Translations under genes and position numbers: made by a program
Origin: Mesorhizobium sp. B2-4-15
GTDB lineage: Bacteria; Pseudomonadota; Alphaproteobacteria; Rhizobiales; Rhizobiaceae
Length of the DNA stretch: 64,000 bases
Reading direction: 5' to 3'
Assembly (NCBI RefSeq): GCF_006658505.1
Contig: NZ_VFUZ01000006.1
Coordinates: forward strand, 124,001-188,000
Part shown: positions 43,275 to 52,545 of the stretch, one piece after another
How the letters are laid out: each line of letters begins with the position of its first letter
Position numbering within the stretch: the stretch's first letter is position 1
Notes under the pieces: generated by a model
The model's input: the letters and a program-made list of their open reading frames with translations, nothing else
Told to the model about the DNA's origin: nothing
Database searches by the model: none

Positions 43275-45470
43275 TTACTCCACGCCGAAGGCCGACTTGG
43301 CGTCGACATTCCAGAAGGTTGAAAAGTCCTTGGTGAAGCGCGGCGACAGCTTCATCGCGCTGGCGTACATCTTCTTCACCTCAGGTGCGAAGTCGGCCTT
43401 TTCGACCCGGCCACGCTCCTTCGCGATCCACTCCGATACCGGCCTTGCCTGGGCGAGCCGCTTCGCGCGCATCTCGGCGCGGTGGCGCTTGGTGGCCTCG
43501 ATATTGGCGACGGGATAGCCGTCAGCATCCTCATCCAGCATGATGCCGAAGATGCCTTCGGCGGCTTCGCGGGTGAGATAGCCGTTCTCGACATCCGAAG
43601 CCGTCTTGATGGGATCGCGTTCCAGCACGTCACCATAGCCGCCGCCGCCATTGTAGGAATGGGTGAAGACATCGCCTGTCTTGTGCGGCGCGGTGATGTA
43701 AGGGCCTTCCATCGTCACATGCTCGCCCTGCAACCGGACTTCGAGTTCCGACCGGTGAGGGTTGGTGCCGGTATGATGCGCCAGCGGCGCCCCTTTTTCA
43801 GCCAGTTCGAAGATGTTCGAACCGCGCACGGCGCGATGCTTCTGGCAGGTCGGCGCCGGATAGCCGCCGCACATGCCACCATTGTCGAAGACGCGCGAGG
43901 AATGCTCGGAAGTGACCAGCCTCAGGTGGTCGGTCTTGCTGACCAGCCATGTCGACAGGAAGGAGCAGCCGCCGCGGTATTTGCCGGCGCCGCCGGAATT
44001 GGGAACGATGGAGCGGCCGATATAGACCATCGGCATGTTCTGTTCCCATATCTCGATATTGCCCATGTCGGATTCCGGGTTCCAGCCGACATAGGCGGTG
44101 TCGAGCCCATCCTTGATGGCCAGCGCGCCGGACCCGGCGGCCGCGCATTCGAAATGCGCCATGCCGAACAGCGAGCCGTACTGGCTGGTGCCGCCCATTT
44201 CGATCATCGGGCTGTTGACCTGGCCGACGAAGGCCTCCTCGACGAAACCGCGCGCGATGAACGAGCGCGACAGCAGCCGTTGGAACACGCCGTAGGCCGG
44301 CAGCAGCAAAGCCCATGAGGTGGCGGTCGCCACCATCTCATTGTCGGGATTGGTCCAAGTGCCATGCGGCAGCTTCAGTTCGGTCGCCATCCAGGCACCG
44401 TCATTGACCAGACCCTCGAAATTCATGTGCTGGGTCAGGGTAACGAACATGCCGCCATCCATGCCGGCCGGCGTGCAGTTCATCGAATGGTAGCCCCAGG
44501 GCTGCGTGCCTTCGAAGTCCATGATGATCTTGCCGCCTGACGTGATCTCCATCTCGATCGGCATGTTGTAGAGCCAGTCGGGATCGCCGAGCGGCTGATA
44601 GCCCGGCTTGCCCGCGGTGACGTGGCCATAGAAGGTGTGGCCACGATAAATGCCCGGCACGGTCAGCTGGCGGGTGCGGGCAAGCTGGGCGCGGCGGCCT
44701 TCCTCGATGAACTCCTTCGATATCTTCATCCAGTAGTCGAGGCCGATCTCGTCGATCAGCGCCTTGACGCTTTCGCGCATGTCGATGCAGGAGGCGACCT
44801 TGGCCTTCTCGTCCAGCACCCAGTAGATCGGCATGCGCAGATTGCGCTCGCAGCGGATCACGTAGTCGCGCCGCAACTCGTCGTTCTGGCCGACCTTTTC
44901 GGCGCAGACGAACAGGCCCTCGGTGAAACGCTCCTGCGCCAGCGCCACGTCGCCACCGGGCGTGATGCCGCCGGCTTCGAGTTCGTGGCAGACGGCGCCG
45001 GCCCAGCCGACGAGCTTGCCCGAATGGAAGATCGGCACCACGTCCATCACGTCGGGCACCTGGACGGTGCCGATGAAGGCGTCGTTGTTGGCGAAGATGT
45101 CGCCATCGACGATGCCGGGATTCTCTTCGTAGCCTTGCCTGATCATCCATTTGATGAAGCGGCTCATCGTGTGCACATGCACCATGATGCCGTTGGAGAG
45201 CGCGATCGCATCGCCTTCCGGCGTGTAGATGGCGACCACCATCTCGCCGACCTCGCGCACGCCAGGCGAGGCCGAGATGCGGCGCGCCATCTCGCGGGCC
45301 GACACGCAGTAGGCGCGCAGCTTGGTGTGCAGCGTCTCGAATTTCAGCGGATCCTGGTTGCGCAGCGAAAGTTCCGTGATGCCGTCGTAGCAGCCGGTCT
45401 CTTCCATGAGCCGTTCGGATTCGATCAGCCGCTCGCGGATGCGCAGGGCGGAAGCGGGTTTGTCCAGCAT
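43275..45470 (-). CDS. acxB: Acetone carboxylase alpha subunit-like (hydantoinase B family)
   Basis: A 731-residue HyuB-family subunit, slightly shorter than Xanthobacter AcxB. Family segments include DPLKFETLHTKLRAYC, DGDIFANNDAFIGTVQVPD, GWAGAVCHELEAGG, GTSQYGSLFGMAHFEC, MVYIGRSIVPNSGGAGKYRGG and HSYNGGGGYGD. This subunit binds the metal and carries out the carboxylation. The ATG at 45470 has AGGGCG upstream and lies 14 bases from the beta-subunit stop. The related acetophenone or 2-oxo-alkane carboxylases are alternatives, since a substrate cannot be fixed from sequence. Confidence 0.88.
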   Translation of the reverse strand: MLDKPASALRIRERLIESERLMEETGCYDGITELSLRNQDPLKFETLHTKLRAYCVSAREMARRISASPGVREVGEMVVAIYTPEGDAIALSNGIMVHVHTMSRFIKWMIRQGYEENPGIVDGDIFANNDAFIGTVQVPDVMDVVPIFHSGKLVGWAGAVCHELEAGGITPGGDVALAQERFTEGLFVCAEKVGQNDELRRDYVIRCERNLRMPIYWVLDEKAKVASCIDMRESVKALIDEIGLDYWMKISKEFIEEGRRAQLARTRQLTVPGIYRGHTFYGHVTAGKPGYQPLGDPDWLYNMPIEMEITSGGKIIMDFEGTQPWGYHSMNCTPAGMDGGMFVTLTQHMNFEGLVNDGAWMATELKLPHGTWTNPDNEMVATATSWALLLPAYGVFQRLLSRSFIARGFVEEAFVGQVNSPMIEMGGTSQYGSLFGMAHFECAAAGSGALAIKDGLDTAYVGWNPESDMGNIEIWEQNMPMVYIGRSIVPNSGGAGKYRGGCSFLSTWLVSKTDHLRLVTSEHSSRVFDNGGMCGGYPAPTCQKHRAVRGSNIFELAEKGAPLAHHTGTNPHRSELEVRLQGEHVTMEGPYITAPHKTGDVFTHSYNGGGGYGDVLERDPIKTASDVENGYLTREAAEGIFGIMLDEDADGYPVANIEATKRHRAEMRAKRLAQARPVSEWIAKERGRVEKADFAPEVKKMYASAMKLSPRFTKDFSTFWNVDAKSAFGVE

Positions 45471-45484
45471 GGCGTTCGCCCTTC

Positions 45485-47626
45485 TCAAGCGTGGGTGTAG
45501 TGCAGCAGCGTCCACTCATCGACATGGACACGGTCTTGCGGATGGACGACGAGCGTCGTGGCGGGGTGTTCGATGATGGCCGGGCCGATCACCTCGTGGC
45601 CGGGCTGCAGAAGGTCCATCTCGTAGAGGTCGGCCTTGTGCCAGCGGCCTCCGATATAGGCCTCTCGAACGCCCTTGTGGGCCGACGCCGGATCGGACTT
45701 GCCGAGCGGGCGCTTCAGGAGCACAGGCTTGACCTTGTCGGCGGTGGCGATGAGCCCGAGCTCGGTGATCGAGAAGCCGGCTTCGCCGTAGCGCGACACG
45801 CGATGGTTTACCTTTGCGTAGACCGCCTCGAATTCGTCGATCACCTTGCGCATGTCGTCGGCCGAGTTGATGGCCGACAGCGGCGCCATCACCTCGACGT
45901 CCTCGAGCTGGCCGGTATAGCGCATCATCAGGAACGGCACGGTCTTGACCTTGTCCCTGCTATGGCCATCGGCGATCATCTCGTCGACCGCCGCCTTGGT
46001 GAGATCGTCCCAGATGGCGGTGACTTTCGTTCCGAAGGCCACCAGCTGGTCATCGCTTGCGCGCGCGCCGATGTCGATCTGCGTCGACACCGAATGCCGG
46101 CGCATGAAATCAGCCGTTGTGCAGCCGAAGGCGGAGAAGGCGGCGGCGAACTGGAAGGTGATGATGTCCTTGAAGCCGATGCCGCGCGAGCAGCCGGCCA
46201 GGTGCAGCGGACCCGAGCCGCCATAGGAGAGCAGCGTGAACTCCGACGGATGGATGCCCTGGCCCGAGATGACGCGGCGGAGTGCGTTGTTGGCGTCGGC
46301 TTCCAGCATGTCGATCATGCCTTCGGCTGCCTCCTCCACGCCGACGCCAAGCAGACGGGAACACTTTTCCTCGAAGGCCTTGCGCGCCTTCTCGACCTGC
46401 AGCACGACCTTGCCGCCCAGGAAGTAATGCGGGTTGAGACGGCCGAGGATGGCGTCGCAATCGGCGATGGTGGGTTCGGTGCCACCCTTGGCGAAGCAGA
46501 TCGGGCCGGGATCGGAGCCAGCGCTTTCCGGTCCGAGGGAGACTTTCCTGGTCAGAGGGTCGACCTTGAGGATCATGCCGGCGCCGGCGCCAATCGTGTC
46601 GAGATGCAGCGTCGGCACGTTGAGCTTGAAACGATCCATCAGCGGCTCATTCTCGATCCGCGTCTGGCCGCGGGTGATGACGCCCATGTCGAAGGAGGTT
46701 CCGCCCATGTCCGAGCAGATCAGCGAGTCGTTGCCGATCAGCTTGCCGACATAGGCCGCGCCCAGGATGCCGCCGATCGGGCCGGAAATCATGGTTTCGT
46801 GCAGGCGTGGATGATTGATCGAGGTCAGGCCGCCGAAGGAGAGCAGCGTCTGTACGCCATATTTGAAGCCGTATTTCTTCGAGACGTCCTCGATGCCCTT
46901 GAGCTGCTTGCGGCCGCGCGAAGTGGCATAGGCCTCGATCAGCACCGAGTTCAGCCGCGACTGTTCGCGGATCACCGGCCGCACCTCATGGCTGGTGTAG
47001 ACAAGGATGTCGGCGCCGACAGCGGCGATCTCCTCGCGGCAGATCTCGGCGATGCGCTTCTCATGCGCCGGATTGACGTGGGAGAAGACGGTCATGATGC
47101 AGATGGCCTCGACCTTGTCGGCGATCAGTCTCTTCGCGGCGGCATGCACCTCATGCTCGTAGAGCGGCAGGATGACGTCGCCGAACTGGTCGATGCGCTC
47201 GGTGACGCCATGGGTGCGGCGACGCGGCACCAGCGGATCGGGATGGTGGTGGGTGACCGCGTGCAGCCGGTCGGCATAGGAGTAATCCGCCCATGCCTGC
47301 AGGCCGCGACCCATCAAGATCATGTCCTCGAGGCCCTTGGTGGTGATCAGGCCGAGCTTGCGGCCGGTGCGCGACAGCAGCGTGTTGAGCATGCCGGTGC
47401 CGGAATAGAGCACGACGTTGACGCCCGAGAAGAGGTCCTGCAGCGAGATGCCCCAGGCATCGGCCGCATCCTCGGCCGAGGCCAGGAAGCCTTCGGCCTC
47501 GTTCTTCGGCGTGGTCGCCGATTTGCCGATCTTGAAGTGGCCGTCCTGATCGACAAGGATAGTGTCGGTCATGGTGCCGCCGGCGTCGATGCCGATAACG
47601 ATGGGGTTGGTGGTAATCTGGTCCAC
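45485..47626 (-). CDS. acxA: Acetone carboxylase beta subunit-like (hydantoinase A family)
   Basis: A 713-residue HyuA/oxoprolinase-type ATP-binding subunit. The phosphate-binding motif IGIDAGGTMTDTILVD is near residue 10. DMGGTSFDMGV, AGAGMILKVDPLT, GPESAGSDPGPICF and LLSYGGSGPLHLAG are hallmarks of the family. It activates acetone and bicarbonate through phosphorylated intermediates. I prefer the GTG at 47626 (GGAAGG 6 bases upstream) over the GTG at 47656. It is first in a tightly packed operon: beta, alpha, gamma, two dehydrogenases and a betaine-type ABC importer. Confidence 0.88.
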   Translation of the reverse strand: MDQITTNPIVIGIDAGGTMTDTILVDQDGHFKIGKSATTPKNEAEGFLASAEDAADAWGISLQDLFSGVNVVLYSGTGMLNTLLSRTGRKLGLITTKGLEDMILMGRGLQAWADYSYADRLHAVTHHHPDPLVPRRRTHGVTERIDQFGDVILPLYEHEVHAAAKRLIADKVEAICIMTVFSHVNPAHEKRIAEICREEIAAVGADILVYTSHEVRPVIREQSRLNSVLIEAYATSRGRKQLKGIEDVSKKYGFKYGVQTLLSFGGLTSINHPRLHETMISGPIGGILGAAYVGKLIGNDSLICSDMGGTSFDMGVITRGQTRIENEPLMDRFKLNVPTLHLDTIGAGAGMILKVDPLTRKVSLGPESAGSDPGPICFAKGGTEPTIADCDAILGRLNPHYFLGGKVVLQVEKARKAFEEKCSRLLGVGVEEAAEGMIDMLEADANNALRRVISGQGIHPSEFTLLSYGGSGPLHLAGCSRGIGFKDIITFQFAAAFSAFGCTTADFMRRHSVSTQIDIGARASDDQLVAFGTKVTAIWDDLTKAAVDEMIADGHSRDKVKTVPFLMMRYTGQLEDVEVMAPLSAINSADDMRKVIDEFEAVYAKVNHRVSRYGEAGFSITELGLIATADKVKPVLLKRPLGKSDPASAHKGVREAYIGGRWHKADLYEMDLLQPGHEVIGPAIIEHPATTLVVHPQDRVHVDEWTLLHYTHA

Positions 47627-47688
47627 GGGTCGCCTTCCCTTGCCGAGAGTGACCACAGGCTAGATTCAACGGGCCAGATCGCGCCATA

Positions 47689-47722
47689 TGCCTAAAGGCA
47701 CAATGACGAGCGAAGACTCGTC
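47689..47722. promoter_or_regulatory. Two inverted repeats in the divergent acx/LuxR gap
   Basis: TGCCTAAAGGCA (47689-47700, arms TGCCT and AGGCA) and GACGAG-N6-CTCGTC (47705-47722) lie 4 bases apart in the 116-base gap between acxA and the LuxR-type gene. Both are dyads of the size bound by dimeric regulators. They could be the operator of the divergent regulator. No sigma-54 site is present on either strand here. Confidence 0.5.
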
Positions 47723-47742
47723 GCCGACAAAGAGGCATGCGC

Positions 47743-48519
47743 ATGGGCAATATCTGGGCGCCGCTCGCCAAAGCGATCGCCGCCACCGGTACGGACAAGC
47801 ATGTCGATTGCCTGATCGACCTGATCGGCGCGGATATCGAGCACGACCTCGTCACGGTGACGCGCTACTCGACGACGCAGACACCGGAATTCGTGAAGCA
47901 CCGGCGCTTCTCGGATGAAATGGTCCGGCGCTATCTCGACAACTACTATGTGTTCGACCCGTTCTATGCCTCGTGGCGGCGCGAGCGCCGGCTGGGCATC
48001 ATGCCGCTCAAGCGACTGGCGGATGAGGAGGCCAAGCGCGGCCAGTACATAGCCGGCTTCCTGGCACAGTCGGAAATCTGCGACGAGGTCGGCATCATGC
48101 TGGCCGATGGCGGCGACTGGTGTCTTGGCATCTTCCTCGATCGCTCGACCAGTTCGTTCAAGGAAAGCGAGATCGCCTTGCTGGACGAACGGCTGCCGGT
48201 GTTCGAAGCACTGCACGCGCTCGACATCAAGGCGCGCGGAGCCGAGTTTTCCCGCACCTCAGCGCCGACAAGTCCCGGCGCTTCACCGCGACAGAAACCG
48301 ACAATCCCCGTTAGCCTGTGGCCGGAACTCTCGCTCAGGGAGAGGGAACTCGTGCAGCTCGTCCTGGCCGGCCACCCGACCGCCACCATCGCCGAGCGGC
48401 TCGGCATCACGGTGGGCACGGTCAAGAACCATCGCCGCCGCATCTACGACAAGCTCGACATAACGACTGAGCGAGAGCTTTTCCTCCAATTCTTTCAGCG
48501 CCGCGATCCAGAAGTCTAA
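47743..48519 (+). CDS. LuxR-type transcriptional regulator
   Basis: A 258-residue regulator with a ~170-residue N-terminal sensor domain (DHDLVTVTRYS region, YYVFDPFYASWR, GDWCLGIFLDRS), which resembles autoinducer-binding/GAF-like domains, and a C-terminal LuxR helix-turn-helix (LSLRERELVQLVLAGHPTATIAERLGI split as L-x-ERE then TVGTVKNHRRRIYDKL). I chose the second ATG (47743) because a GAGG lies 7 bases upstream, too close to the ATG at 47737. It is divergent from the carboxylase operon and probably controls it. Known acetone operons use a sigma-54 activator (AcxR) instead, so this arrangement is different. Confidence 0.83.
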   Translation: MGNIWAPLAKAIAATGTDKHVDCLIDLIGADIEHDLVTVTRYSTTQTPEFVKHRRFSDEMVRRYLDNYYVFDPFYASWRRERRLGIMPLKRLADEEAKRGQYIAGFLAQSEICDEVGIMLADGGDWCLGIFLDRSTSSFKESEIALLDERLPVFEALHALDIKARGAEFSRTSAPTSPGASPRQKPTIPVSLWPELSLRERELVQLVLAGHPTATIAERLGITVGTVKNHRRRIYDKLDITTERELFLQFFQRRDPEV

Positions 48520-48627
48520 CTGGACCAGAAACGAGCTGTGTCGCAGAAAGACGATCGGAGCGAACCGGTCAACGTCGCGGCTGCCCAGTTCATCGGATGG
48601 GTGAAATTCGGGTTACCTTGGATACCC

Positions 48628-49686
48628 TCAAGCTGCCGGCTGCATAGCCGCCCTCAGCAACATGCCAAACAGGTCGCGTGGTTCATCGGGATCGGCGAGC
48701 AGGTCGAGTTCCTCGTAGAGGCCGGTCGCTTGCAATTGGTCGCGTACATAGCGCAGCGCCGAAAAATCCTCGATCGCAAAGCCGACCGAATCGAACAGCG
48801 TGATCTGCTTGGCGTCTCGGCGGCCTTGGGCCTTGGTGGTGATTACTTGCCAGAGTTCGGTTACAGGATGGTCGGGGGCCAGTTGCTGGATCTCGCCTTC
48901 GATGCGTGTCTGTGGCGGGAACTCGACGAAAATATCCGAACGCAGCAGGATATCCTTATGCAGTTCGGTCTTGCCGGGGCAATCGCCGCCGACAGCGTTG
49001 ATGTGGACGCCGGAGCCGACCATGTTGTCGGTGAGAATGGTGGCGTTCTGCTTGTCGGCGGTAACGGTCGTGATGATCCCGGCACCTTCAACCGCTTCCT
49101 GCCCGGTCCCGCAGATGGTGATATCAAATCCCATGCCTGAAAGGTTCTTCGCGCATTTCAGCGAGGCGGACCGATCGATGTCGTAAAGCCTGAGCCGATC
49201 GATACCCGTGAGCGCCTTGAAGGCAATCGCCTGGAATTCCGATTGGGCGCCATTGCCGATGATGGCCATGGTACGCGCGCCGCTCGGCGCCAGATACTTG
49301 GCCGCGACAGCGGAGGTGGCAGCGGTGCGCAGCGCGGTCAGGATAGTCATTTCGGTGAGCAGCATCGGGTAGCCGCTGCCGACATCGGCGAGCACGCCGA
49401 AGGCCGTGACCGTCTGCAAGCCCTGGCGCATGTTCTTGGGATGGCCATTGACATATTTGAAGCCGTAGAGGCGCCCATCGCTTGTCGGCATCAGCTCGAT
49501 GACCCCGTCATGGCTATGCGAGGCGATACGCGGCGTCTTGTCGAACAGTTCCCAGCGACGGAAGTCTTCCTCGATGTAGCTTGCAAGCTCGGTCAGGAAG
49601 CGCTCGACACCGATGGCAATCACCAGCTTCATCATGCGGTCGACGCTGACGAAGGGGACGATGTTCAGCTTTGCCGTGGTCATCAT
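48628..49686 (-). CDS. Ornithine cyclodeaminase (mu-crystallin family)
   Basis: A 352-residue NAD-dependent enzyme that turns L-ornithine into L-proline and ammonia. It has the NAD loop IIGNGAQSEFQAIAFKAL near residue 135, LYDIDRSASLKCAKNL, TEMTILTALRTAATSAVAA and INAVGGDCPGKTEL with the catalytic Asp. The length and motifs match bacterial OCD of Agrobacterium type. The start at 49686 shares its A with the arginase stop (TGATG) and has GGGGAG 6 bases before it. Its partner supplies ornithine directly. Confidence 0.92.
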   Translation of the reverse strand: MMTTAKLNIVPFVSVDRMMKLVIAIGVERFLTELASYIEEDFRRWELFDKTPRIASHSHDGVIELMPTSDGRLYGFKYVNGHPKNMRQGLQTVTAFGVLADVGSGYPMLLTEMTILTALRTAATSAVAAKYLAPSGARTMAIIGNGAQSEFQAIAFKALTGIDRLRLYDIDRSASLKCAKNLSGMGFDITICGTGQEAVEGAGIITTVTADKQNATILTDNMVGSGVHINAVGGDCPGKTELHKDILLRSDIFVEFPPQTRIEGEIQQLAPDHPVTELWQVITTKAQGRRDAKQITLFDSVGFAIEDFSALRYVRDQLQATGLYEELDLLADPDEPRDLFGMLLRAAMQPAA

Positions 49687-50618
49687 CAAAAGCTCCCCGA
49701 ATGGCTGCGGGTGGGGCGGTCCATGATGCGGCGACCCATCAAGCTGGCGGTCAGGTCGACCATCAGCGTCGCGGTTCGGCCCCGCTCGTCCAGAAAGGGA
49801 TTCAACTCGACCAGGTCAAGGCTGGAAACGAGACCGCTGTCGGACAGCATCTCCATCACCAGATGCGCCTCGCGAAAAGTGGCACCGCCGGGAACGGTGG
49901 TGCCGACCGCCGGGGCGATCGACGGGTCGAGAAAGTCGACATCGAGGCTGACATGCAGCAGGCCGTCTTCCGCCGACACGCGCGCCAGGAAAGCACGCAG
50001 CAGCGGAGCTATGCCATGCTCATCGATGGCGCGCATATCGTGCACGGTTACTCCCGCGTCGTTGAGCGCCGTTCGCTCGGCCGGGTCGACACTGCGCAGG
50101 CCCATGGTGCAGATACGCGAGGGATCGACCGCTGCCGGCAGATCCGGAAAATAGCCGCGGAAACCCGGCTGGCCGCTGGCATAGGCGAGCGGAACACCGT
50201 GCAGATTGCCGCTGGCCGTGGTGTCGAGCGTGTGGAAGTCCGGATGCGCGTCGAGCCACAGCACGAATAGCGGACGCCCGCTTTCGGCGGCGCGGCGGGC
50301 GATGCCCGATACGGTGCCGGCCGAGATCGAATGGTCGCCGCCGAGAAAGATCGGCATGGCATCCTTGCTCGCAGCGTAGGCGGCCTCGGCGATGGCGGAT
50401 GTCCAGGCCGATACCTCAGGCAGGGCCTTCAGTGCCAGGTTGCCGTGCACGAGGCGTCTTGTCGGAACCGGCTGGACGGCACCCAAATCCTCGACAGTGT
50501 GGCCGAGGCCCGACAGCACCTGGGAAAGTCCGGCGGTCCGCAGCGCACTCGGACCCATTTCACATCCCATTCTGCCGGCGCCGTCCTGCACCGGCGCCCC
50601 GACGATTCTGCAACGCAT
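49686..50618 (-). CDS. Arginase
   Basis: A 310-residue ureohydrolase that cleaves arginine to ornithine and urea. The Mn ligands are visible in GGDHSISAG, DAHPDFHTLDTTASGNLHG and SLDVDFLDPSIAPAVGT, with the C-terminal Glu in SLDLVELNPFLDE. The start at 50618 (GGGAGA upstream) gives the standard length; an open frame upstream is ignored because it crosses the promoter. Overlap with ornithine cyclodeaminase forms an arginine-to-proline module, probably controlled by the divergent Lrp-type gene. Confidence 0.93.
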   Translation of the reverse strand: MRCRIVGAPVQDGAGRMGCEMGPSALRTAGLSQVLSGLGHTVEDLGAVQPVPTRRLVHGNLALKALPEVSAWTSAIAEAAYAASKDAMPIFLGGDHSISAGTVSGIARRAAESGRPLFVLWLDAHPDFHTLDTTASGNLHGVPLAYASGQPGFRGYFPDLPAAVDPSRICTMGLRSVDPAERTALNDAGVTVHDMRAIDEHGIAPLLRAFLARVSAEDGLLHVSLDVDFLDPSIAPAVGTTVPGGATFREAHLVMEMLSDSGLVSSLDLVELNPFLDERGRTATLMVDLTASLMGRRIMDRPTRSHSGSF

Positions 50619-50741
50619 GGTTTCTCCCGCTGGCAACGCTTGAATAGTCGGGAAGGAACCATGGCGGCATGGCGACGTGAACATATTAAATTGGCAATCC
50701 GACAAGGCTATTTTATCATATCGGCACCGATTCTGATCTAA

Positions 50742-51194
50742 ATGGCAGCACAAATGGATTCTTTAGACGAACGGCTCGTGACCTTGCTTCGGCACGACGG
50801 GCGGCGCAGCGTATCTGACCTCGCCGTTGATCTCGGTGTTTCACGCGCCACGGTCAGGGCGCGCATGGAGCGGCTTGAACGGTCCGGCCAGATCATCGGC
50901 TACACGGTCGTGCTCCGCGCCGATGCGGTCGATCAGCGCATTCGGGGTATCATGCTGATCGAGATCGAAGGCCACGCCGCCGATCGTGTGGTGCGATCGT
51001 TAGGGGGCTTCCCCGAGGTTTCGGACATCCACACTACCAATGGCCGCTGGGACCTTGTGGTGGAACTCGGGACGGCGTCGTTGACCGATTTTGATGCTGT
51101 ATTGCGCCGCATTCGCCTCATTCCCGGCATAACCGGCAGCGAGACGAGCCTCCTCCTGGCAACGCCGCGCACGACTCGGGCACGGCTGGCCTAG
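50742..51194 (+). CDS. Lrp/AsnC-family transcriptional regulator
   Basis: A 150-residue regulator with an N-terminal helix-turn-helix (RRSVSDLAVDLGVSRATVRARM) split around the recognition helix and a C-terminal RAM ligand-binding domain (GIMLIEIEGHAADRV, VSDIHTTNGRWDLVVEL). It is divergent from the arginase gene across a 123-base gap whose central part (50688-50730) is AT-rich, as Lrp-type sites tend to be. It probably senses arginine, ornithine or a related amino acid. No clear ribosome site precedes the ATG at 50742, and the ATG 12 bases on is as likely. Confidence 0.85.
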   Translation: MAAQMDSLDERLVTLLRHDGRRSVSDLAVDLGVSRATVRARMERLERSGQIIGYTVVLRADAVDQRIRGIMLIEIEGHAADRVVRSLGGFPEVSDIHTTNGRWDLVVELGTASLTDFDAVLRRIRLIPGITGSETSLLLATPRTTRARLA

Positions 51195-51441
51195 CCCTGC
51201 GGATAATGACGGTCGGGGTCTTCATTCCCCGAACTTGCGGGTCAGCAGCATGTGCGTGGCGACGGCGAACCCGCTGTCTACGGTGAGGCGCGGGTTCAAG
51301 CGATCCGGTACATCGCTGTCCCTGCAGATTGGTCAGGACCAGCATCCGTCACGACGGCTGGTGTGAACGAAACTGGTCAGCCGTTCGGGATCACCTGTGA
51401 CGTCTTCGTGCGGCCGCACCCATTTGTCATTGGAACTTTTT

Positions 51442-52527
51442 TCAGCCCTTGCTGCCTTGGCTGCGGTCCTCCCCGGCCCACGCCGATCTCAGCAGACCGA
51501 GGATTTCGTCGCGTATCAGCGGCCGCGGATTCCAATAGGCGGCCGACATCGCAATATCTGCTGCGCCGGCGATATCCGCTTCGCGCATTCCAAGCTCACG
51601 CAAGGCCCGTGGCGCTCCGACGCCGTCCGCGAAGATTGCAAGTGCATAACCGACGTCGCCGTCATCAAAGATTTCGCGCATCGGATCCAGAAGGGCACCT
51701 GTGGCGGTCGCGTTGAAAGCGATCGTATAGCGCAGCATTACCGCGTGGGTCTCGGCATGAGGCAGGCCGAAGGAGCCGCCCAGCACATGGCATAGCTTGT
51801 GATGCAAGGCCATGCCGACTTGCCCGAGCACAGTGCCGCACAGCCATGCCCCATAGAGGGTCTCGCCACGCGCCGTGAGATCCCGAGGATTGCGGCAGAC
51901 GTCGGGCAACGCCCTCCGGAACGCTCGAAGCCCCTCTGTCGCGAGAAGCGTCGATATCGGATTGCGATCGCGCGCATAGAGCCCCTCGGCCGCATGCGCC
52001 ATGGCGTTGAGCGCGCTTGCCACGGTCGTCGAAGCCGGCAGCGAACGGATAAGTTCTGCGTCGTAGAGGATGACCTGGGGCTGAACCCGGGCATCCGTCA
52101 ACGTCGTCTTGACCCCGTCTTCGGTCTGACCGAGCACCGGAGTGGCTTCGCTGCCGGCATAGGTCGTCGGCAGCACGATTTGCGGCAGTCCGGTTCTCAG
52201 TGAAAGCGCCTTGGCAAGCCCAACGGTTGATCCACCGCCGATCGCGACCAGGCAATCCCCGTCCATTTGTCCAACTTGTAACATGGCCTCCTGGGTCACC
52301 GGCACGGGCGTGTGCATTTGCGCGAGCGGCAGTACGCCTGCAGCGAGGTCGCCCATATCCGTCCTCAGGTCGTGCGCCATCGCGACCTGGCCGGGGGTCG
52401 AAATTATGATCGCGCGCCTGCAGCCGAGGCGCTCGACCTCGGCGCCGGTGTCATGGCGAACCCCTGGAGCAAACCGGACCCGGACTGCTGCCTGGGAGAA
52501 TGCGAATTCAGGTAGAAACGATGACAT
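51442..52527 (-). CDS. Maleylacetate reductase (iron-containing alcohol dehydrogenase family)
   Basis: A 361-residue enzyme that reduces maleylacetate to 3-oxoadipate with NAD(P)H. It has the cofactor loop VAIGGGSTVGLAKALSL near residue 95, LPTTYAGSEATPVLG (typical of maleylacetate reductases), and metal-region His residues in LHHKLCHVLGGSFGLPHAETHA. The length matches the family. It follows the LysR gene by 18 bases on the same strand. It would complete a hydroquinone or hydroxyquinol pathway together with the divergent ring-cleavage genes. Confidence 0.9.
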   Translation of the reverse strand: MSSFLPEFAFSQAAVRVRFAPGVRHDTGAEVERLGCRRAIIISTPGQVAMAHDLRTDMGDLAAGVLPLAQMHTPVPVTQEAMLQVGQMDGDCLVAIGGGSTVGLAKALSLRTGLPQIVLPTTYAGSEATPVLGQTEDGVKTTLTDARVQPQVILYDAELIRSLPASTTVASALNAMAHAAEGLYARDRNPISTLLATEGLRAFRRALPDVCRNPRDLTARGETLYGAWLCGTVLGQVGMALHHKLCHVLGGSFGLPHAETHAVMLRYTIAFNATATGALLDPMREIFDDGDVGYALAIFADGVGAPRALRELGMREADIAGAADIAMSAAYWNPRPLIRDEILGLLRSAWAGEDRSQGSKG

Positions 52528-52545
52528 CGGCCTGCTTTCTCCGGC

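Noticed and set aside
45491..47695. A 734-codon plus-strand open frame opposite acxA
   Set aside because: It is an antisense shadow produced by high GC and codon bias. Its translation has no recognisable motif, while acxA on the other strand matches HyuA throughout.
51354..51384. Possible hairpin (ACGGCTG ... CAGCCGT) between the Lrp and maleylacetate reductase genes
   Set aside because: The 7-bp stem has a 17-base loop and no T-run, so it is too weak to call as a bidirectional terminator.
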